Shown here: positions 54,214 through 63,589 of the stretch, piece after piece | How the letters are laid out: the number at the start of each line of letters is the position of its first letter | Numbering within the stretch: the stretch's first letter is position 1 | NCBI GenBank assembly: GCA_965197495.1 | Contig: OZ240210.1 | Span: forward strand, 2,108,001-2,172,000 | Direction of reading: 5' to 3' | Length of the DNA: 64,000 nucleotides | Origin: SMYC01 sp965197495 | Lineage (GTDB): Bacteria > Acidobacteriota > Vicinamibacteria > Marinacidobacterales > SMYC01 | The notes under the pieces: model-generated | Told to the model about the DNA's origin: nothing | The model's database searches: none | What the model saw: only the letters and a program-made list of their open reading frames with translations | Translations under genes and position numbers: made by a program

Positions 54214-56301
54214 TCAGTTCTTGCCGAGTTCGGCGTCGAGCTCCGCCAGGCGTTCTCGGACGACGGGTTGGTCGGCATCGAACTCGAGCGAGCGCTGGAA
54301 CGCTTCGCGGGCCTCGTCGAAGTTTCCGAGCCGTTGGTGGCTGTCTGCGAGAGCGTTGAGAACCGCGGTGTCGGGTGGCTTGAGCTCTCGTGCCCGCTTG
54401 AGATAGCCGACGGCTCTCGCGTAATCGCCTTTGAGATGCACGGCCCGTCCCAGACCCGCCACGACGTCGTATTGATTCGGCAACGGCTCTTCGAGCGGCT
54501 TCAGAAGCGCCAGTGCCTTGTCCGGCTCCCCTTCCAGGAGATGAATGTCCGCGAGTTGGACGTGTGCCGGCACCAGTCGGGGATTGGCGGACAGGGATTC
54601 CTCGAGAGCCGCCTTTGCTTCTTCGAACTTTCGCAGCCTCCACAACTGTTCGCCGCGCATCGCGCTCAGAAGGCCGGGCATGCGCGTGTTGACCCCGCGG
54701 CGATAGACGAACCGCGGACGGGACGCGGTGGAACGCGGCGAGACGGTAATCGCGGCGGTCTTCTCCGAGAGCGTCTCCCCCGAGGGAGACAGAAGGCGCG
54801 CTCGAATCTCGAAATTGCCCCCGACCATGTCCTCGAGCTTGACGTGGTCCAGCACCATCCCGTTGTCGCCCACCACGCTTTCGACGTCGCGCAGAACCTC
54901 TTCGCCGTTCCGGAGCTCGAACACGACCTTGTGCTCCGGCGACGCACCGTAAGCCTGGGTGACGAGATGCACGGTGTCGCCGATCACGAATACATTCTCC
55001 GCGGCGGGTTGCACGCGCAAACTCCCGACTTGATAGGTGCCAACAACAGCATCGTCGGGAGCTCCACCCACGAGCCTGGTATCGAACGCGAGGATGATAT
55101 CGGTGAGAACCGGCTCCGCCTCTGTAAACCGCGGTATGTGGAGCTCCGCCTCCGCGACCGTATACTGACTGAGCACCCGGTTCCTCACGATCACGGTCAC
55201 GGAATAGTCGCCAGGCACCAGGGGAAAATCGTCCTGGTAGCTGAAGGGATGGGTTTGAATCTGCTCCACCTCACTCGGCGTGAGCTCGATGAAGGCTTCC
55301 TTGTCGCTGGCGAAGACGAGCGTACCGTCCGCGGTACGAGCCTCGGTCGTCAGATCCAGCGTGGTGTAGAAACGGGTCCTCTCCTTGTCGGTCTCCATCG
55401 AGAAATTCTGTGGATCGATCTCGACGCTGTAGTGCACCAGTGCCGTACCCGACGGATCGGCAAGGACGGAAAAAACGTGACGCGAGGGAACGAAGTTGAA
55501 GGAGTACTCCGCCGATACGCGGTTGCCGTACCGAAGCCAGGCCTCCGCGTAGTCGGTGCGGATGGCGCGCTTCGGTGACTCTTCGATACGCGCGATCATG
55601 ACATCGGTGCTGAGCGCGGGACGGCCAGAAATGAGATCGGGCGGATCGCTCGTGTCGAACGAAAGCGAAGCGGTCTCAAGCTCCGGGGATATCTCGCGGA
55701 GAGCCAGCAGCGCATCGGCGTTGTAACTCCCCACCCCGTATCTGTTGCCCGTCAGCAAGGCCTGGGGCCCGTCGATCACCGGGCTGTAGAGCCGATACTC
55801 GCCGAAGTCGTTTTTCTTGAAGAAAAGAAGGTAGAAGAACGCGGGCGTGCCCATGCGGAGGTCGCCCTGATAGAACCAGAGGTGGGACGAGACGATCTGT
55901 CCGTAGCCGTCGAAACGCTGGATCTCACGAGGCTCTCCGAGAAGGATGTAGTACCGGCCCCGATCCGTTCGCCAGCCTGCGCGCGAGGTTTCCCTTCCGA
56001 GATAGGTATTCGCATAATCGATGCGTCGGTAGTGCTCGATCTTGTACTCGTTGTCGAGGGTCACGGGATTGGGGTCGCGCTTTCTCCAGAATGCCTCGAT
56101 GAAGCGGTTCCGCTCCTCGACGGACTCGGGCGTGAGAAACACCTCGCGCTCGCGCTCAGTAATGATGTAGACGACCTCGCGCTCAAGCCAGGCCTTGTGC
56201 TCTTCGTCAAGCCTGTCGACGCGCTCGTCCGCGGAGGCGAGAGGCGCGAGGACCATGATCCCCAAAAGCGCCAGGATTGCTCTCATCTGAAACCCGTTCA
56301 T
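54214..56301 (-). CDS. GWxTD-domain exported protein with TPR repeats
   Basis: A 695-residue protein with a signal peptide (MRAILALLGIMVLAPLASA; the Met at 56286 is the alternative start). The GWxTD domain is read as FIEAFWRKRDPNPVTLDNEYKIEHYRRIDYANTYLG then AGWRTDRGRYYILLGEPREIQRF. Beta-rich middle domains follow, and from about residue 570 there are TPR repeats (LWRLRKFEEAKAALEESLSANPRLVPAHVQLADIHLLEGEPDKAL, GDYARAVGYLKRARELKPPDTAVLNALADSHQRLGNFDEARE). GWxTD proteins are found in Acidobacteria and Bacteroidetes/Gemmatimonadetes-type genomes. The role is unknown, perhaps in cell-surface assembly. Confidence 0.92.
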   Translation of the reverse strand: MNGFQMRAILALLGIMVLAPLASADERVDRLDEEHKAWLEREVVYIITEREREVFLTPESVEERNRFIEAFWRKRDPNPVTLDNEYKIEHYRRIDYANTYLGRETSRAGWRTDRGRYYILLGEPREIQRFDGYGQIVSSHLWFYQGDLRMGTPAFFYLLFFKKNDFGEYRLYSPVIDGPQALLTGNRYGVGSYNADALLALREISPELETASLSFDTSDPPDLISGRPALSTDVMIARIEESPKRAIRTDYAEAWLRYGNRVSAEYSFNFVPSRHVFSVLADPSGTALVHYSVEIDPQNFSMETDKERTRFYTTLDLTTEARTADGTLVFASDKEAFIELTPSEVEQIQTHPFSYQDDFPLVPGDYSVTVIVRNRVLSQYTVAEAELHIPRFTEAEPVLTDIILAFDTRLVGGAPDDAVVGTYQVGSLRVQPAAENVFVIGDTVHLVTQAYGASPEHKVVFELRNGEEVLRDVESVVGDNGMVLDHVKLEDMVGGNFEIRARLLSPSGETLSEKTAAITVSPRSTASRPRFVYRRGVNTRMPGLLSAMRGEQLWRLRKFEEAKAALEESLSANPRLVPAHVQLADIHLLEGEPDKALALLKPLEEPLPNQYDVVAGLGRAVHLKGDYARAVGYLKRARELKPPDTAVLNALADSHQRLGNFDEAREAFQRSLEFDADQPVVRERLAELDAELGKN

Positions 56302-56307
56302 GTTCGT

Positions 56308-56424
56308 TCAGCGCGTGGAAGAGAACTCCTTTCTCTCCAGGCTGATGTTATAGGGCTTAATCATTTCACGGAGCGTCGTGGGCTTCAAGCCCAGCAACTG
56401 CGCCGCTTTCTTCTGCACCCCCGG
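56308..56424 (-). pseudogene. C-terminal Fis-type HTH of a sigma-54 regulator
   Basis: GVQKKAAQLLGLKPTTLREMIKPYNISLERKEFSSTR-stop is the HTH_8 C-terminus of NtrC-family activators. The AAA+ and receiver domains are missing, since the upstream DNA is unrelated. It is probably not expressed. Confidence 0.7.
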
Positions 56425-56450
56425 AAAGGATAGACATTACGCCAGACCGG

Positions 56451-57239
56451 CTATTCGTTCGTCGTGCTTCCGGGTGCTGCGCGGCTCAGGCCCGGCCGGT
56501 GGGCGGAGACGAAGCGCTCCTGCTTCCATATGGCGGCGGTCATCGTGCGGCCGACTAGCTCCATCTCCTCTTCGCCGAGGTGCTCGCCAATGATCTCTGA
56601 ATTACGCCAGCCGTCGATCTCCGCCCACGTGTCGAACGGCTCGGTGAGGCGGAACGTAGAATCCTGCCCTTCTCCGAAGCGAAGTACGAAGCGCGTCACG
56701 CTCATTTTCTCGCGGGACGCCTCGTACGCTCCCTTGAACTTTCTCTGGAGCGAGCGAAACTCCGGAACCATCGCCCGCTTCACGTGGCGAATCGTGACGC
56801 CGTAGAACTTCGCTAACCGGTCACCCGTTCTGGGAAATGACGATCCGTCGTCTAGGCGCTCCCAGATGCGAATCGTCACACTTTCGATTCCGACACGGCC
56901 TTCCCGGTCGATGCGGCTCGCTTCCTGCTCTCCGAACGCTTTCGCCAGCATTTCCTGAGGACCGTTCGGCCATCGATCGCGGTCGGCCCATTTGTCAAAA
57001 GAAAGGGCGACGCGGTATGTGGGACTTTGTTTTCCAACGGCGACGAAGAAGGTATTCCAACCGAGAGGGCTCTTGATCTTGTCAGCGGCCTCGATGACTT
57101 TCTTCAGGTAGCTTTCGTACGCCTGCTCGTGGCCGGGCTTTACTTTGACCTCGACCATCTGCTGAAACCGAGCCTGCGCGAGGACGCTCGTCGTTGTTGC
57201 GAGTGTCAGCGCGGGAACGAGAACGAACAATTTTCTCAC
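56451..57239 (-). CDS. Exported protein of unknown function with two ABM-like repeats
   Basis: A 262-residue protein with a signal peptide (MRKLFVLVPALTLATTTSVLAQA). Two similar halves, FQQMVEVKVKPGHEQAYESYLKKVIEAADKI and TIRHVKRAMVPEFRSLQRKFKGAYEASREK, have the length and pattern of the ferredoxin-like (antibiotic biosynthesis monooxygenase or NIPSNAP) fold. Each is followed by a Trp-rich strand (FDKWADRDRWPNG, FDTWAEIDGWRNSE). No catalytic residue is evident. It lies alone between a regulator fragment and a dead ammonia-lyase gene. Confidence 0.75.
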   Translation of the reverse strand: MRKLFVLVPALTLATTTSVLAQARFQQMVEVKVKPGHEQAYESYLKKVIEAADKIKSPLGWNTFFVAVGKQSPTYRVALSFDKWADRDRWPNGPQEMLAKAFGEQEASRIDREGRVGIESVTIRIWERLDDGSSFPRTGDRLAKFYGVTIRHVKRAMVPEFRSLQRKFKGAYEASREKMSVTRFVLRFGEGQDSTFRLTEPFDTWAEIDGWRNSEIIGEHLGEEEMELVGRTMTAAIWKQERFVSAHRPGLSRAAPGSTTNE

Positions 57240-57439
57240 TTCTCACCTCCGTACAGACGGCACGCAAGGTCATCAAGCATTGAGGGACCTCGGCCGTCGC
57301 CTTGTGCGGCGACCCTACCAGAAAATTCGGAATCGATTCAAGCGGGGTCCGGAGCCAGCCCGGCGATGATAGGCATTCGACATGTTGACTTCCTCCTTGA
57401 AGACGCCATTTTAACTAGAATAGAGAGCGTGCCCGATGA

Positions 57440-57880
57440 AGAGATCGCGGCTAAGGTCCAGACCGCGGGGGGCAGGACTCCGTCGTCGGCGAGCTCGAAG
57501 CGAAGAAGGCGGCTGCGAACGAAGGCATGACCTACGTGTCACCTTATAGCGACTCGAAAGTCATCGGCGGCCAGGGCACCATCGCCGTCGAGATCGAGCG
57601 CCAGGGCGATCCGATTGACGTCGTCTTCGTCCCGTGGTTGGAGGTGGCCTAAGCCGCCGGGATTGCCGGCTACATGAAAGCGCGCGACCCGTCGGTTCGC
57701 GTCGTGGGTTGCCAGCCCGAAAAGTCCCGCGTCATGGCGGAGTCGGTGCGAGCCGGCCGAATCGTCGAACTCGATTCCGAACCGACCCTCGCCGATGGCA
57801 CTGCAGGTGGACTCGACCCCGACGCCATTACCTTTCCTATCGGCCAGCGTTCCATCGATCAGTTCGTCCTCTGTAACCGT
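57440..57880 (+). pseudogene. Threonine/serine dehydratase-like (PLP) remnant
   Basis: Recognisable blocks: ANEGMTYVSPYSDSKVIGGQGTIAVEIERQGDPIDVVFVP, then, after a disrupted PLP-phosphate Gly-loop (expected VGGGG, here WLEVA-stop, caused by small indels near 57635-57650), AAGIAGYMKARDPSVRVVGCQPEKSRVMAESVRAGRIVELDSEPTLADGTAGGLDPDAITF. These fit the family of threonine ammonia-lyases and threo-3-hydroxyaspartate dehydratases. The N-terminal half with the PLP Lys and the C-terminus are missing. Confidence 0.78.
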
Positions 57881-58012
57881 ACAACATTTTCATGGCGGAA
57901 GCACCGTTTTCGTCAGAAACAAAGCGCCAAAGGGCGGTATCCTCCATGCGTCCTCGAACGCGTAAAATATGAACCCGGCTCCCACGCCGTCTAGCGTAGG
58001 AAAGGAGTGACC
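57881..58012. other. Region upstream of malate synthase
   Basis: About 130 bp. It ends with AAAGGAG (58001-58007), the ribosome binding site for the ATG at 58013. No clear promoter boxes are seen. Confidence 0.4.
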
Positions 58013-60199
58013 ATGACAGAGCACGTGGAAATCAGCGGCCTAAGCGTCGACCGGACATTGGAAGAGCTCGTGCGCAAGGACATCGCGCCTGGCACCGGAG
58101 TCGATCCCGATACGTTCTGGAGCGCTCTCGGCGAAATCGTCCACGATCTCGCTCCACGCAACCGGGAGCTTTTGCAAGAACGTGATGAGCTACAGAGGAG
58201 AGTCGACGCCTGGCACCGGGAGCACCGAGGGCAGTCGATCGACATGGGCGCATACGGGTCGTTCCTGACGGAGATCCGCTACCTCGTGGAGGAAGGCGAG
58301 GACTTTCGGGTCACGACCCAGAACGTCGATCGCGAGATTGCCCAGGTTGCCGGACCACAGCTCGTCGTACCCCTGGACAACCCGCGATACGCGCTGAATG
58401 CGGCGAACGCCCGGTGGGGCAGCCTCTACGACGCGCTGTATGGCACCGACGTCATTCCCGAGACCGGCGGCGCGGAAAAAGGCCAGAGCTATAACCCTAG
58501 GCGCGGCCGACTGGTCGTCGCCGAAGTGGAAGCGTTTCTCGACGAGATCATCGGCCTGAAAGGCGCGCGCCACTCGGACGTCCGCGCCTTCGCGGTGAGG
58601 GAGCGAGGCGAGTCAAAAAAGCTCGTCGCGACCACACACGACGGCCACGGCAGTGGCCTCGTCGATGCCGAAAAGTTCGTCGGCTATAACGAGCGCGACG
58701 GCGAGCTCGTTGCCGTACTCTTCCAGAACAACGGGCTACACATCGAGATCCAGATCGACCGCAGCCATCCCGTCGGCCGCGACCACCCGGCGGGGGTGAA
58801 AGATGTCGTGCTCGAAGCGGCGATCACGACGATTCAGGACTGTGAGGACTCCGTGGCGGCAGTGGACGCGGCGGACAAGGCCACCGTCTACCGAAACTGG
58901 ACGGGCATTATGAAGGGTGACATCGAGGCAACCTTCCACAAAGGCGGACGGCAGCTGACTCGTCGCCTCGAGCCGGACCGAACGTATGTCGCTCCCGACG
59001 GCGGGTCGCTCACGCTTCCCGGCCGGAGCCTGCTTTTAGTCAGGAACGTTGGTATCCACATGTACACGGACGCGGTTAAAACCAATGACGGCGATAGTAT
59101 TCCCGAGGGATTCCTGGATGCCATGGTCTCCGCTCTCGCCGCCGTTCATGATTTGAATGGCACGGCAAAGTACCGGAACAGCAAAACCGGCAGCGTCTAT
59201 ATCGTCAAGCCGAAGCTACATGGGCCTGGGGAAGTCGCAGCGACGGTCGAGCTCTTCCAGCGTGTGGAACAAGCTTTGGAGCTGCCCGAGAACACGCTGA
59301 AGATCGGCATCATGGACGAAGAGCGCCGCACGACCGTCAACCTCAAAGAAGCGATCCGGGCCGCTCGCGAACGCGTCGTCTTCATCAACACGGGCTTTCT
59401 CGATCGCACCGGGGACGAAATCCACACGTGCATGGAGTCCGGACCGATGCTCCCGAAGGCCGAAATCAAGAGCCACAAGTTTTTGCGGGCTTACGAAGAT
59501 TGGAACGTCGACATCGGCCTCTTGACCGGCCTTCCTGGACGCGCCCAGATCGGAAAAGGCATGTGGACCATGCCGGACCGCATGAAGGAAATGCTGGACA
59601 CCAAGATAGTCCACCCTCGAGCGGGGGCGAGCACCGCATGGGTGCCGTCGCCCACCGCCGCGACGCTCCACGCCATCCACTACCACAAGGTGTGCGTGAG
59701 CGGTCGCCAACGGGAGTTGAGCTCCCGAGAGCGAAGTCGGCTCGAAGATATCGTGACGCCTCCACTACTCGATCGAGAGCTGACGGAGGACGAGATTCAG
59801 CTCGAGCTCGACAACAACGCTCAAGGTGTCCTCGGCTACGTGGTGCGCTGGATCGACCAGGGAGTTGGGTGCTCCAAGGTGCCCGACGTCAACGACGTCG
59901 GATTGATGGAGGACCGCGCGACGCTTCGGATCTCGAGCCAGCACATTGCGAACTGGCTCCATCACGGCGTCGTGACGGAGAAGCGAATCAGAACCACGTT
60001 CGAGAAGATGGCGTCCGTTGTCGATGCGCAGAACGCAGCTGAGCCAGGCTACCAGAACATGGCGCCCGGCTTCGACGACAGCGTCGCGTTTCAGGCCGCG
60101 CTCGACTTGATCTTCAAGGGGCGCGGCACGGCAAACGGCTACACGGAGCCTGTGCTGGCCGCACGAAGGCGACAAGCCAAAGCCGCCTCGGCGCAATGA
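58013..60199 (+). CDS. glcB: Malate synthase G
   Basis: A 728-residue enzyme that condenses glyoxylate with acetyl-CoA to malate (EC 2.3.3.9), cytosolic and Mg-dependent. The start at 58013 follows AAAGGAG; the GTG at 58007 is inside that site. Family landmarks: PLDNPRYALNAANARWGSLYDALYGTDVIPE, ITTIQDCEDSVAAVDAADK, GFLDRTGDEIHT, IVHPRAGASTAWVPSPTAATLHAIHYH and the C-terminal VPDVNDVGLMEDRATLRISSQ, whose Asp in MEDRAT matches the catalytic base. It is complete and undamaged. No isocitrate lyase or glycolate oxidase gene is in view, so the source of glyoxylate must be encoded elsewhere. Confidence 0.97.
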   Translation: MTEHVEISGLSVDRTLEELVRKDIAPGTGVDPDTFWSALGEIVHDLAPRNRELLQERDELQRRVDAWHREHRGQSIDMGAYGSFLTEIRYLVEEGEDFRVTTQNVDREIAQVAGPQLVVPLDNPRYALNAANARWGSLYDALYGTDVIPETGGAEKGQSYNPRRGRLVVAEVEAFLDEIIGLKGARHSDVRAFAVRERGESKKLVATTHDGHGSGLVDAEKFVGYNERDGELVAVLFQNNGLHIEIQIDRSHPVGRDHPAGVKDVVLEAAITTIQDCEDSVAAVDAADKATVYRNWTGIMKGDIEATFHKGGRQLTRRLEPDRTYVAPDGGSLTLPGRSLLLVRNVGIHMYTDAVKTNDGDSIPEGFLDAMVSALAAVHDLNGTAKYRNSKTGSVYIVKPKLHGPGEVAATVELFQRVEQALELPENTLKIGIMDEERRTTVNLKEAIRAARERVVFINTGFLDRTGDEIHTCMESGPMLPKAEIKSHKFLRAYEDWNVDIGLLTGLPGRAQIGKGMWTMPDRMKEMLDTKIVHPRAGASTAWVPSPTAATLHAIHYHKVCVSGRQRELSSRERSRLEDIVTPPLLDRELTEDEIQLELDNNAQGVLGYVVRWIDQGVGCSKVPDVNDVGLMEDRATLRISSQHIANWLHHGVVTEKRIRTTFEKMASVVDAQNAAEPGYQNMAPGFDDSVAFQAALDLIFKGRGTANGYTEPVLAARRRQAKAASAQ

Positions 60200-60360
60200 G
60201 CGAGCGCTTTCCGCAAGAACGCAATCCATCGCTTGCCGGAGCCTGATCTCAATCGAGACAACGAGCGAGCTCCTAGCCAGCCTAGACCAGGCGAGGACAT
60301 GTACGTGTTTGATTTCAAGGAAGGACGAGTTTTGACGAACGACACTCTCGGGTTCTGAGA
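60200..60360. other. Short gap downstream of glcB
   Basis: 160 bp. A plus-strand fragment, MYVFDFKEGRVLTNDTLGF-stop, ends at about 60358 but has no identifiable family. Confidence 0.35.
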
Positions 60361-60623
60361 TCCAGACGACGCTAGTTCGCAGTCACTTCGCGAACGCGTT
60401 CGGTCTCCTGCCGGAGGCGCTCGAGCAGCTCGTCGCCCCCTTCGAGACGAGAGGCCAGCTCTTCCCACACCCGGGGACGGACGATGGGCTCGAACGCATC
60501 GAGCGACGGCGAGAAACCACCACGCCCGCGGATTCCATCTCCATCGCGTCTCGCTTGAGCTCGCGGGCCACTTCCGACTGGTACGCGAGGGCCTCGGCAG
60601 CGGAGCGGTCCAGGCTCCGTTGC
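60361..60623 (-). repeat. Duplicated 3' end of dctP (copy of 61531-61797)
   Basis: 263 bp that match 61531-61797 with scattered changes and a few small losses. On the minus strand it codes for the last part of the TRAP binding protein (EELASRLEGGDELLERLRQETERVREVTAN). It ends sharply at CCGTTGC, where a piece of IS-A begins. Confidence 0.9.
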
Positions 60624-61215
60624 CTTCAAGCTGGACATTCGCGACGACAGCTTTAGCTTCGAAATCGACGACACAAAGGTCACTACGGAAGCTGCCCTTG
60701 ACGGCATCTACGTGATCCGCACCAGTCTTGCTGAGCAGCGGATGAAAACCGACGACACAGTGCGCAGCTACAAGTTGCTGACCCAGGTCGAGAGGGCGTT
60801 TCGTTCCTTCAAGAGCATGGACCTAAAGGTGCGGCCGATTCGTCACCGGCGCGAAAACCGAGTCCGGGCGCACATCTTCTTGTGCATGCTGGCCTACTAC
60901 GTCCTGTGGCACATGATGGAGGTTTGGCGCCCGCTAGTATTCTCTGACGAGGAGCAGCAGGCGAAGGCCGAGCGTGACCCCGTCGCTCCGGCGCAGCGCT
61001 CCGACGCAGCCCTGCGCAAGATACACACCAAGAAGCTTGACGATGGGAGACCAGCTTCCAGCTTCCGCACGCTGCTGCGCCTTCTCAGCAACATCGTCCG
61101 AAACAAATGTCGGCGACCGGAAGCCGGACCCGACGAGCCCACCTTCGATGTCACGACAACTCCGGACTCGAAACAGCAGAGAGCCTACGACTTGCTCAAA
61201 GGTATCACCGTGTAG
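60624..61215 (+). pseudogene. IS-A transposase copy 3, C-terminal fragment
   Basis: Encodes the second LDIRDD module, ALDGIYVIRTSLAEQRMKTDDTVRS, the Glu motif VERAFRSFKSMDLKVRPI and the natural end RAYDLLKGITV at 61215. It is in frame throughout and identical in most positions to copy 2, so it serves as a second reference for the one-base loss in copy 1. Without the catalytic Asp residues it cannot transpose. Confidence 0.88.
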
Positions 61216-61293
61216 ACAGAAGCCAGCACCATTGATTCCATCTATCTTATTGGATCAACACCGGATCTTGGCTTTTTCAGCAAGGAACTTCAG
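60624..61293 (+). mobile_element. IS-A copy 3, 3' fragment only
   Basis: Begins inside the transposase gene at FKLDIRDDSFSFE and runs to the normal right end GGAACTTCAG at 61293. The 5' two thirds of the element are missing. There is no target duplication, since the left side is a recombination junction with the dctP fragment. Confidence 0.9.
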
Positions 61294-61530
61294 TCTAACG
61301 CGGCCTAGCTGGCGTTGGTGCACGAATCTCTTCTTCAGGTACAAGCGCACGCTCGGAAACAGCCTTCGCGCGTGCGGCTACGAATCGCAGAAGCGGGAGG
61401 CAAGGATCGGGTGCAATGTTGAACCGGATGGCTGAGCTGGGCAAGCCTGAATCCCAAGCGATCGTCGGGGAGTAAGTTGGGCCGCCAAAAGGTTCCGTGA
61501 GTGTCCCGAACTGATTCATGCACCAACGCC
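61294..61530. other. Unassigned stretch between IS-A fragment and dctP
   Basis: About 240 bp without a recognised gene. The minus frame reads GFRLAQLSHPVQHCTRS and does not match any family. It separates the two copies of the dctP 3' end. Confidence 0.35.
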
Positions 61531-61541
61531 TCCAGACGACG

Positions 61542-62561
61542 CTAGTTCGCAGTCACTTCGCGAACGCGTTCGGTCTCCTGCCGGAGGCGCTTGAGCAGCG
61601 CGTCGCCCCCTTCGAGACGAGAGGCCAGCTCTTCCCACACGCGGGGATGGACGATAAGCTCGAACGCATCGAGCGACGGGCGAGAAACCACAACGCCCGC
61701 GGAGTCCATCTCCGCGATCGCGTCTCGCTCGAGCTCGCGGGCCACTTCCGACTGGTACGAGAGGGCCTCTGCAGCGGAGCGGTCCAAGCTCCGTTGCACG
61801 TCCTCCGGGAGGGAGCGATAGAAGCGCTCGTTCACGAGCAGCGTGATCGGGTTGTATGTGATAGAGGTGAAGCTGAAGTAGTTGCCCACCTCTGAAAAAC
61901 GGTCGGTTACGAAGCCGATGACGTTCGCCTCGCCACCGTCGATGACGCCCTGCTGGAGAGCTGAGTACACCTCACCGTAGCTCATCGGCGTCGCCTGGAC
62001 ACCGAAGGCCTCGTAGGCGGAGAGATAGGTGGCATTCTGGAGCACGCGAAGTTTCAAGCCCACGAGATCGGAAGGCTCGTGGATGGGCCGCTTGCTGTTG
62101 TACACGTGCCGGAATCCGTAGTCGAGAAACCCGAGAGAGCGAACGCCGGTTCTCTCGAGAAGCTGCTTGCGCCACCAGTCTCCCAGAGGACCGTTGAGCA
62201 CCTGCAAACCCTCGTCGCGCGTCTCGAAAGCGAACGGGAGATCGAAAATCTGGCCTTCTGGCACCCAGCCGGAGAGCACCGGCGTTCCGGAGATGGCCAT
62301 GTGCGTGGCACCCGCCTGAAGCTGCTCGAACGCCACCCGCTCCCCGCCGAGCTGAGCCGACGGGTAGATGATGACGCGGAATCTCCCGTTCGTTCTCTCC
62401 TCCATGAGATCGCGGATACGCTCGGCCATCAGCTGGTAGTCCGACGCGCTCGTGTAGACGTGCGTGAAACGCACGCGCCATATTTCTTCGGACGCCTCGG
62501 GCCGGCAGGCGGCCTGAGCGAGCAAGCCGCCGAGCACGAGAGGAACGACTCGCTCGATCAA
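61542..62561 (-). CDS. dctP: TRAP transporter substrate-binding protein
   Basis: A 339-residue DctP-family protein. N-terminal lipoprotein-like leader (VPLVLGGLLAQAACRPEAS, Cys after QAA). The fold shows DYQLMAERIRDLMEERTNGRFRVIIYPSAQLGGERVAFEQLQAGATHMAISG, the ligand-gripping Arg region LKLRVLQNATYLSAYEAFGVQATPMSYGEVYSALQQGVIDGGEANV and the C-terminal long helix. It should bind an organic acid and deliver it to DctQM, but those genes are not in the window. It overlaps the upstream M14 gene by 4 bp (ATGA). Its 3' end is duplicated at 60361. Confidence 0.93.
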   Translation of the reverse strand: MIERVVPLVLGGLLAQAACRPEASEEIWRVRFTHVYTSASDYQLMAERIRDLMEERTNGRFRVIIYPSAQLGGERVAFEQLQAGATHMAISGTPVLSGWVPEGQIFDLPFAFETRDEGLQVLNGPLGDWWRKQLLERTGVRSLGFLDYGFRHVYNSKRPIHEPSDLVGLKLRVLQNATYLSAYEAFGVQATPMSYGEVYSALQQGVIDGGEANVIGFVTDRFSEVGNYFSFTSITYNPITLLVNERFYRSLPEDVQRSLDRSAAEALSYQSEVARELERDAIAEMDSAGVVVSRPSLDAFELIVHPRVWEELASRLEGGDALLKRLRQETERVREVTAN

Positions 62562-63589
62562 CAGGCTAGCTCCTTGACGTGGGCCACCCAGAAGCAGTCG
62601 GCACCAGGCTCGGTGACGCCAGCGCTAGCGACGCGGAGAACGATCCCCGAAGCCGGTGCTCGCAGTTTCTCGACGACTCGAAGACCGTCCGCAACGTACC
62701 CCACCCGCTCTGCCTCTTCCACTCGATCCCCCGGCCCTTTCTTCAGGCGCAGGATTCCGCCGCGGTTGGGCCGCAGGATGGAGACCCGATCGAAGCGGAA
62801 GCGTGTTTCTGGCACGCGCGGATCGCCGGTCAGCATTCCCACCGCGCGCATCACGTTCAAGACACCGTCGACCGCCAGGGATACGAGATCATCGCGAAGC
62901 CGTCCTCCCTCCCCGAGCTCCACGACGAGTGTCGGTACGCCGGCGAGGCGGGCCTGCTCGGCGAACGAGAATTCGAGACCGCGAAAGACGACGTGCCGCC
63001 CCCGCTCCTTCGGCTTCATCTCGTAGATGAGCTCGGTTCCGAACGCTTCCGCCATGAGCTTTCGCTTCGCCAGCGTTTGATGCTCGTCGTCCAGCATCAC
63101 CACTTGCGCGAAGGGGGCCTCGCTCGAACCGCTCATGCCGCCGTGAAAGTCGAGGCAGTAGTCGGCGGATGGAAGAATGCCGTCGAAGATCGCCCGCGCA
63201 ATACGCGCGGTGAGCGGACCGTTCGCGTCCCCCGGACACACCCGGTTCATATCCATGGGGCCCCTTGCTTCGAAGGGCCAGCCTCGCTGCCGGCTCATGA
63301 AAGCGGGGGGATTCGCGATGGGAACCGAGACGAGAGTCCCCCGAATCTCGCGAGGACGAACCCGCCCGACGATCTGTCGCGCCGCCTCTACCCCCACGAT
63401 CTCGTCTCCGTGAAGGCCGCCCTGAACATACAGGGCCGGTCCGGGGGCTCCGGAGGCGACGAGGATCGGCAATGTGAGGGGCGAGCCGTCGGGCCACGTG
63501 GCCACCGTGACGCGGCGTCGCAGGACGGTACCGGCGCGCTCGCGCACGCCGAGAAAGCTTCTACGCGCCCCAGATCGTTTGGCCGGCAT
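62558..63589 (-). CDS. Succinylglutamate desuccinylase/aspartoacylase-family M14 enzyme
   Basis: A 343-residue zinc enzyme: LYVQGGLHGDEIVGVEAARQI (His and Glu ligands), NPPAFMSRQRGWPFEARGPMDMNRVCPGDANG, DYCLDFHGGMSGSSEAPF (His ligand) and VPTLVVELGEGGRL (Glu). The C-terminal beta domain (RGGILRLKKGPGDRVEEAERVGYVADGLRVVE) is typical of the 'deacylase' branch. It probably releases an N-acyl amino acid. The operon with a TRAP binding protein and an SDR suggests uptake and processing of one small acid. Its start overlaps the SDR gene end by 29 bp. Confidence 0.9.
   Translation of the reverse strand: MPAKRSGARRSFLGVRERAGTVLRRRVTVATWPDGSPLTLPILVASGAPGPALYVQGGLHGDEIVGVEAARQIVGRVRPREIRGTLVSVPIANPPAFMSRQRGWPFEARGPMDMNRVCPGDANGPLTARIARAIFDGILPSADYCLDFHGGMSGSSEAPFAQVVMLDDEHQTLAKRKLMAEAFGTELIYEMKPKERGRHVVFRGLEFSFAEQARLAGVPTLVVELGEGGRLRDDLVSLAVDGVLNVMRAVGMLTGDPRVPETRFRFDRVSILRPNRGGILRLKKGPGDRVEEAERVGYVADGLRVVEKLRAPASGIVLRVASAGVTEPGADCFWVAHVKELAC

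Noticed and set aside
54139..55578. Plus-strand ORF of 479 aa
   Set aside because: Antisense of the GWxTD gene, without similarity.
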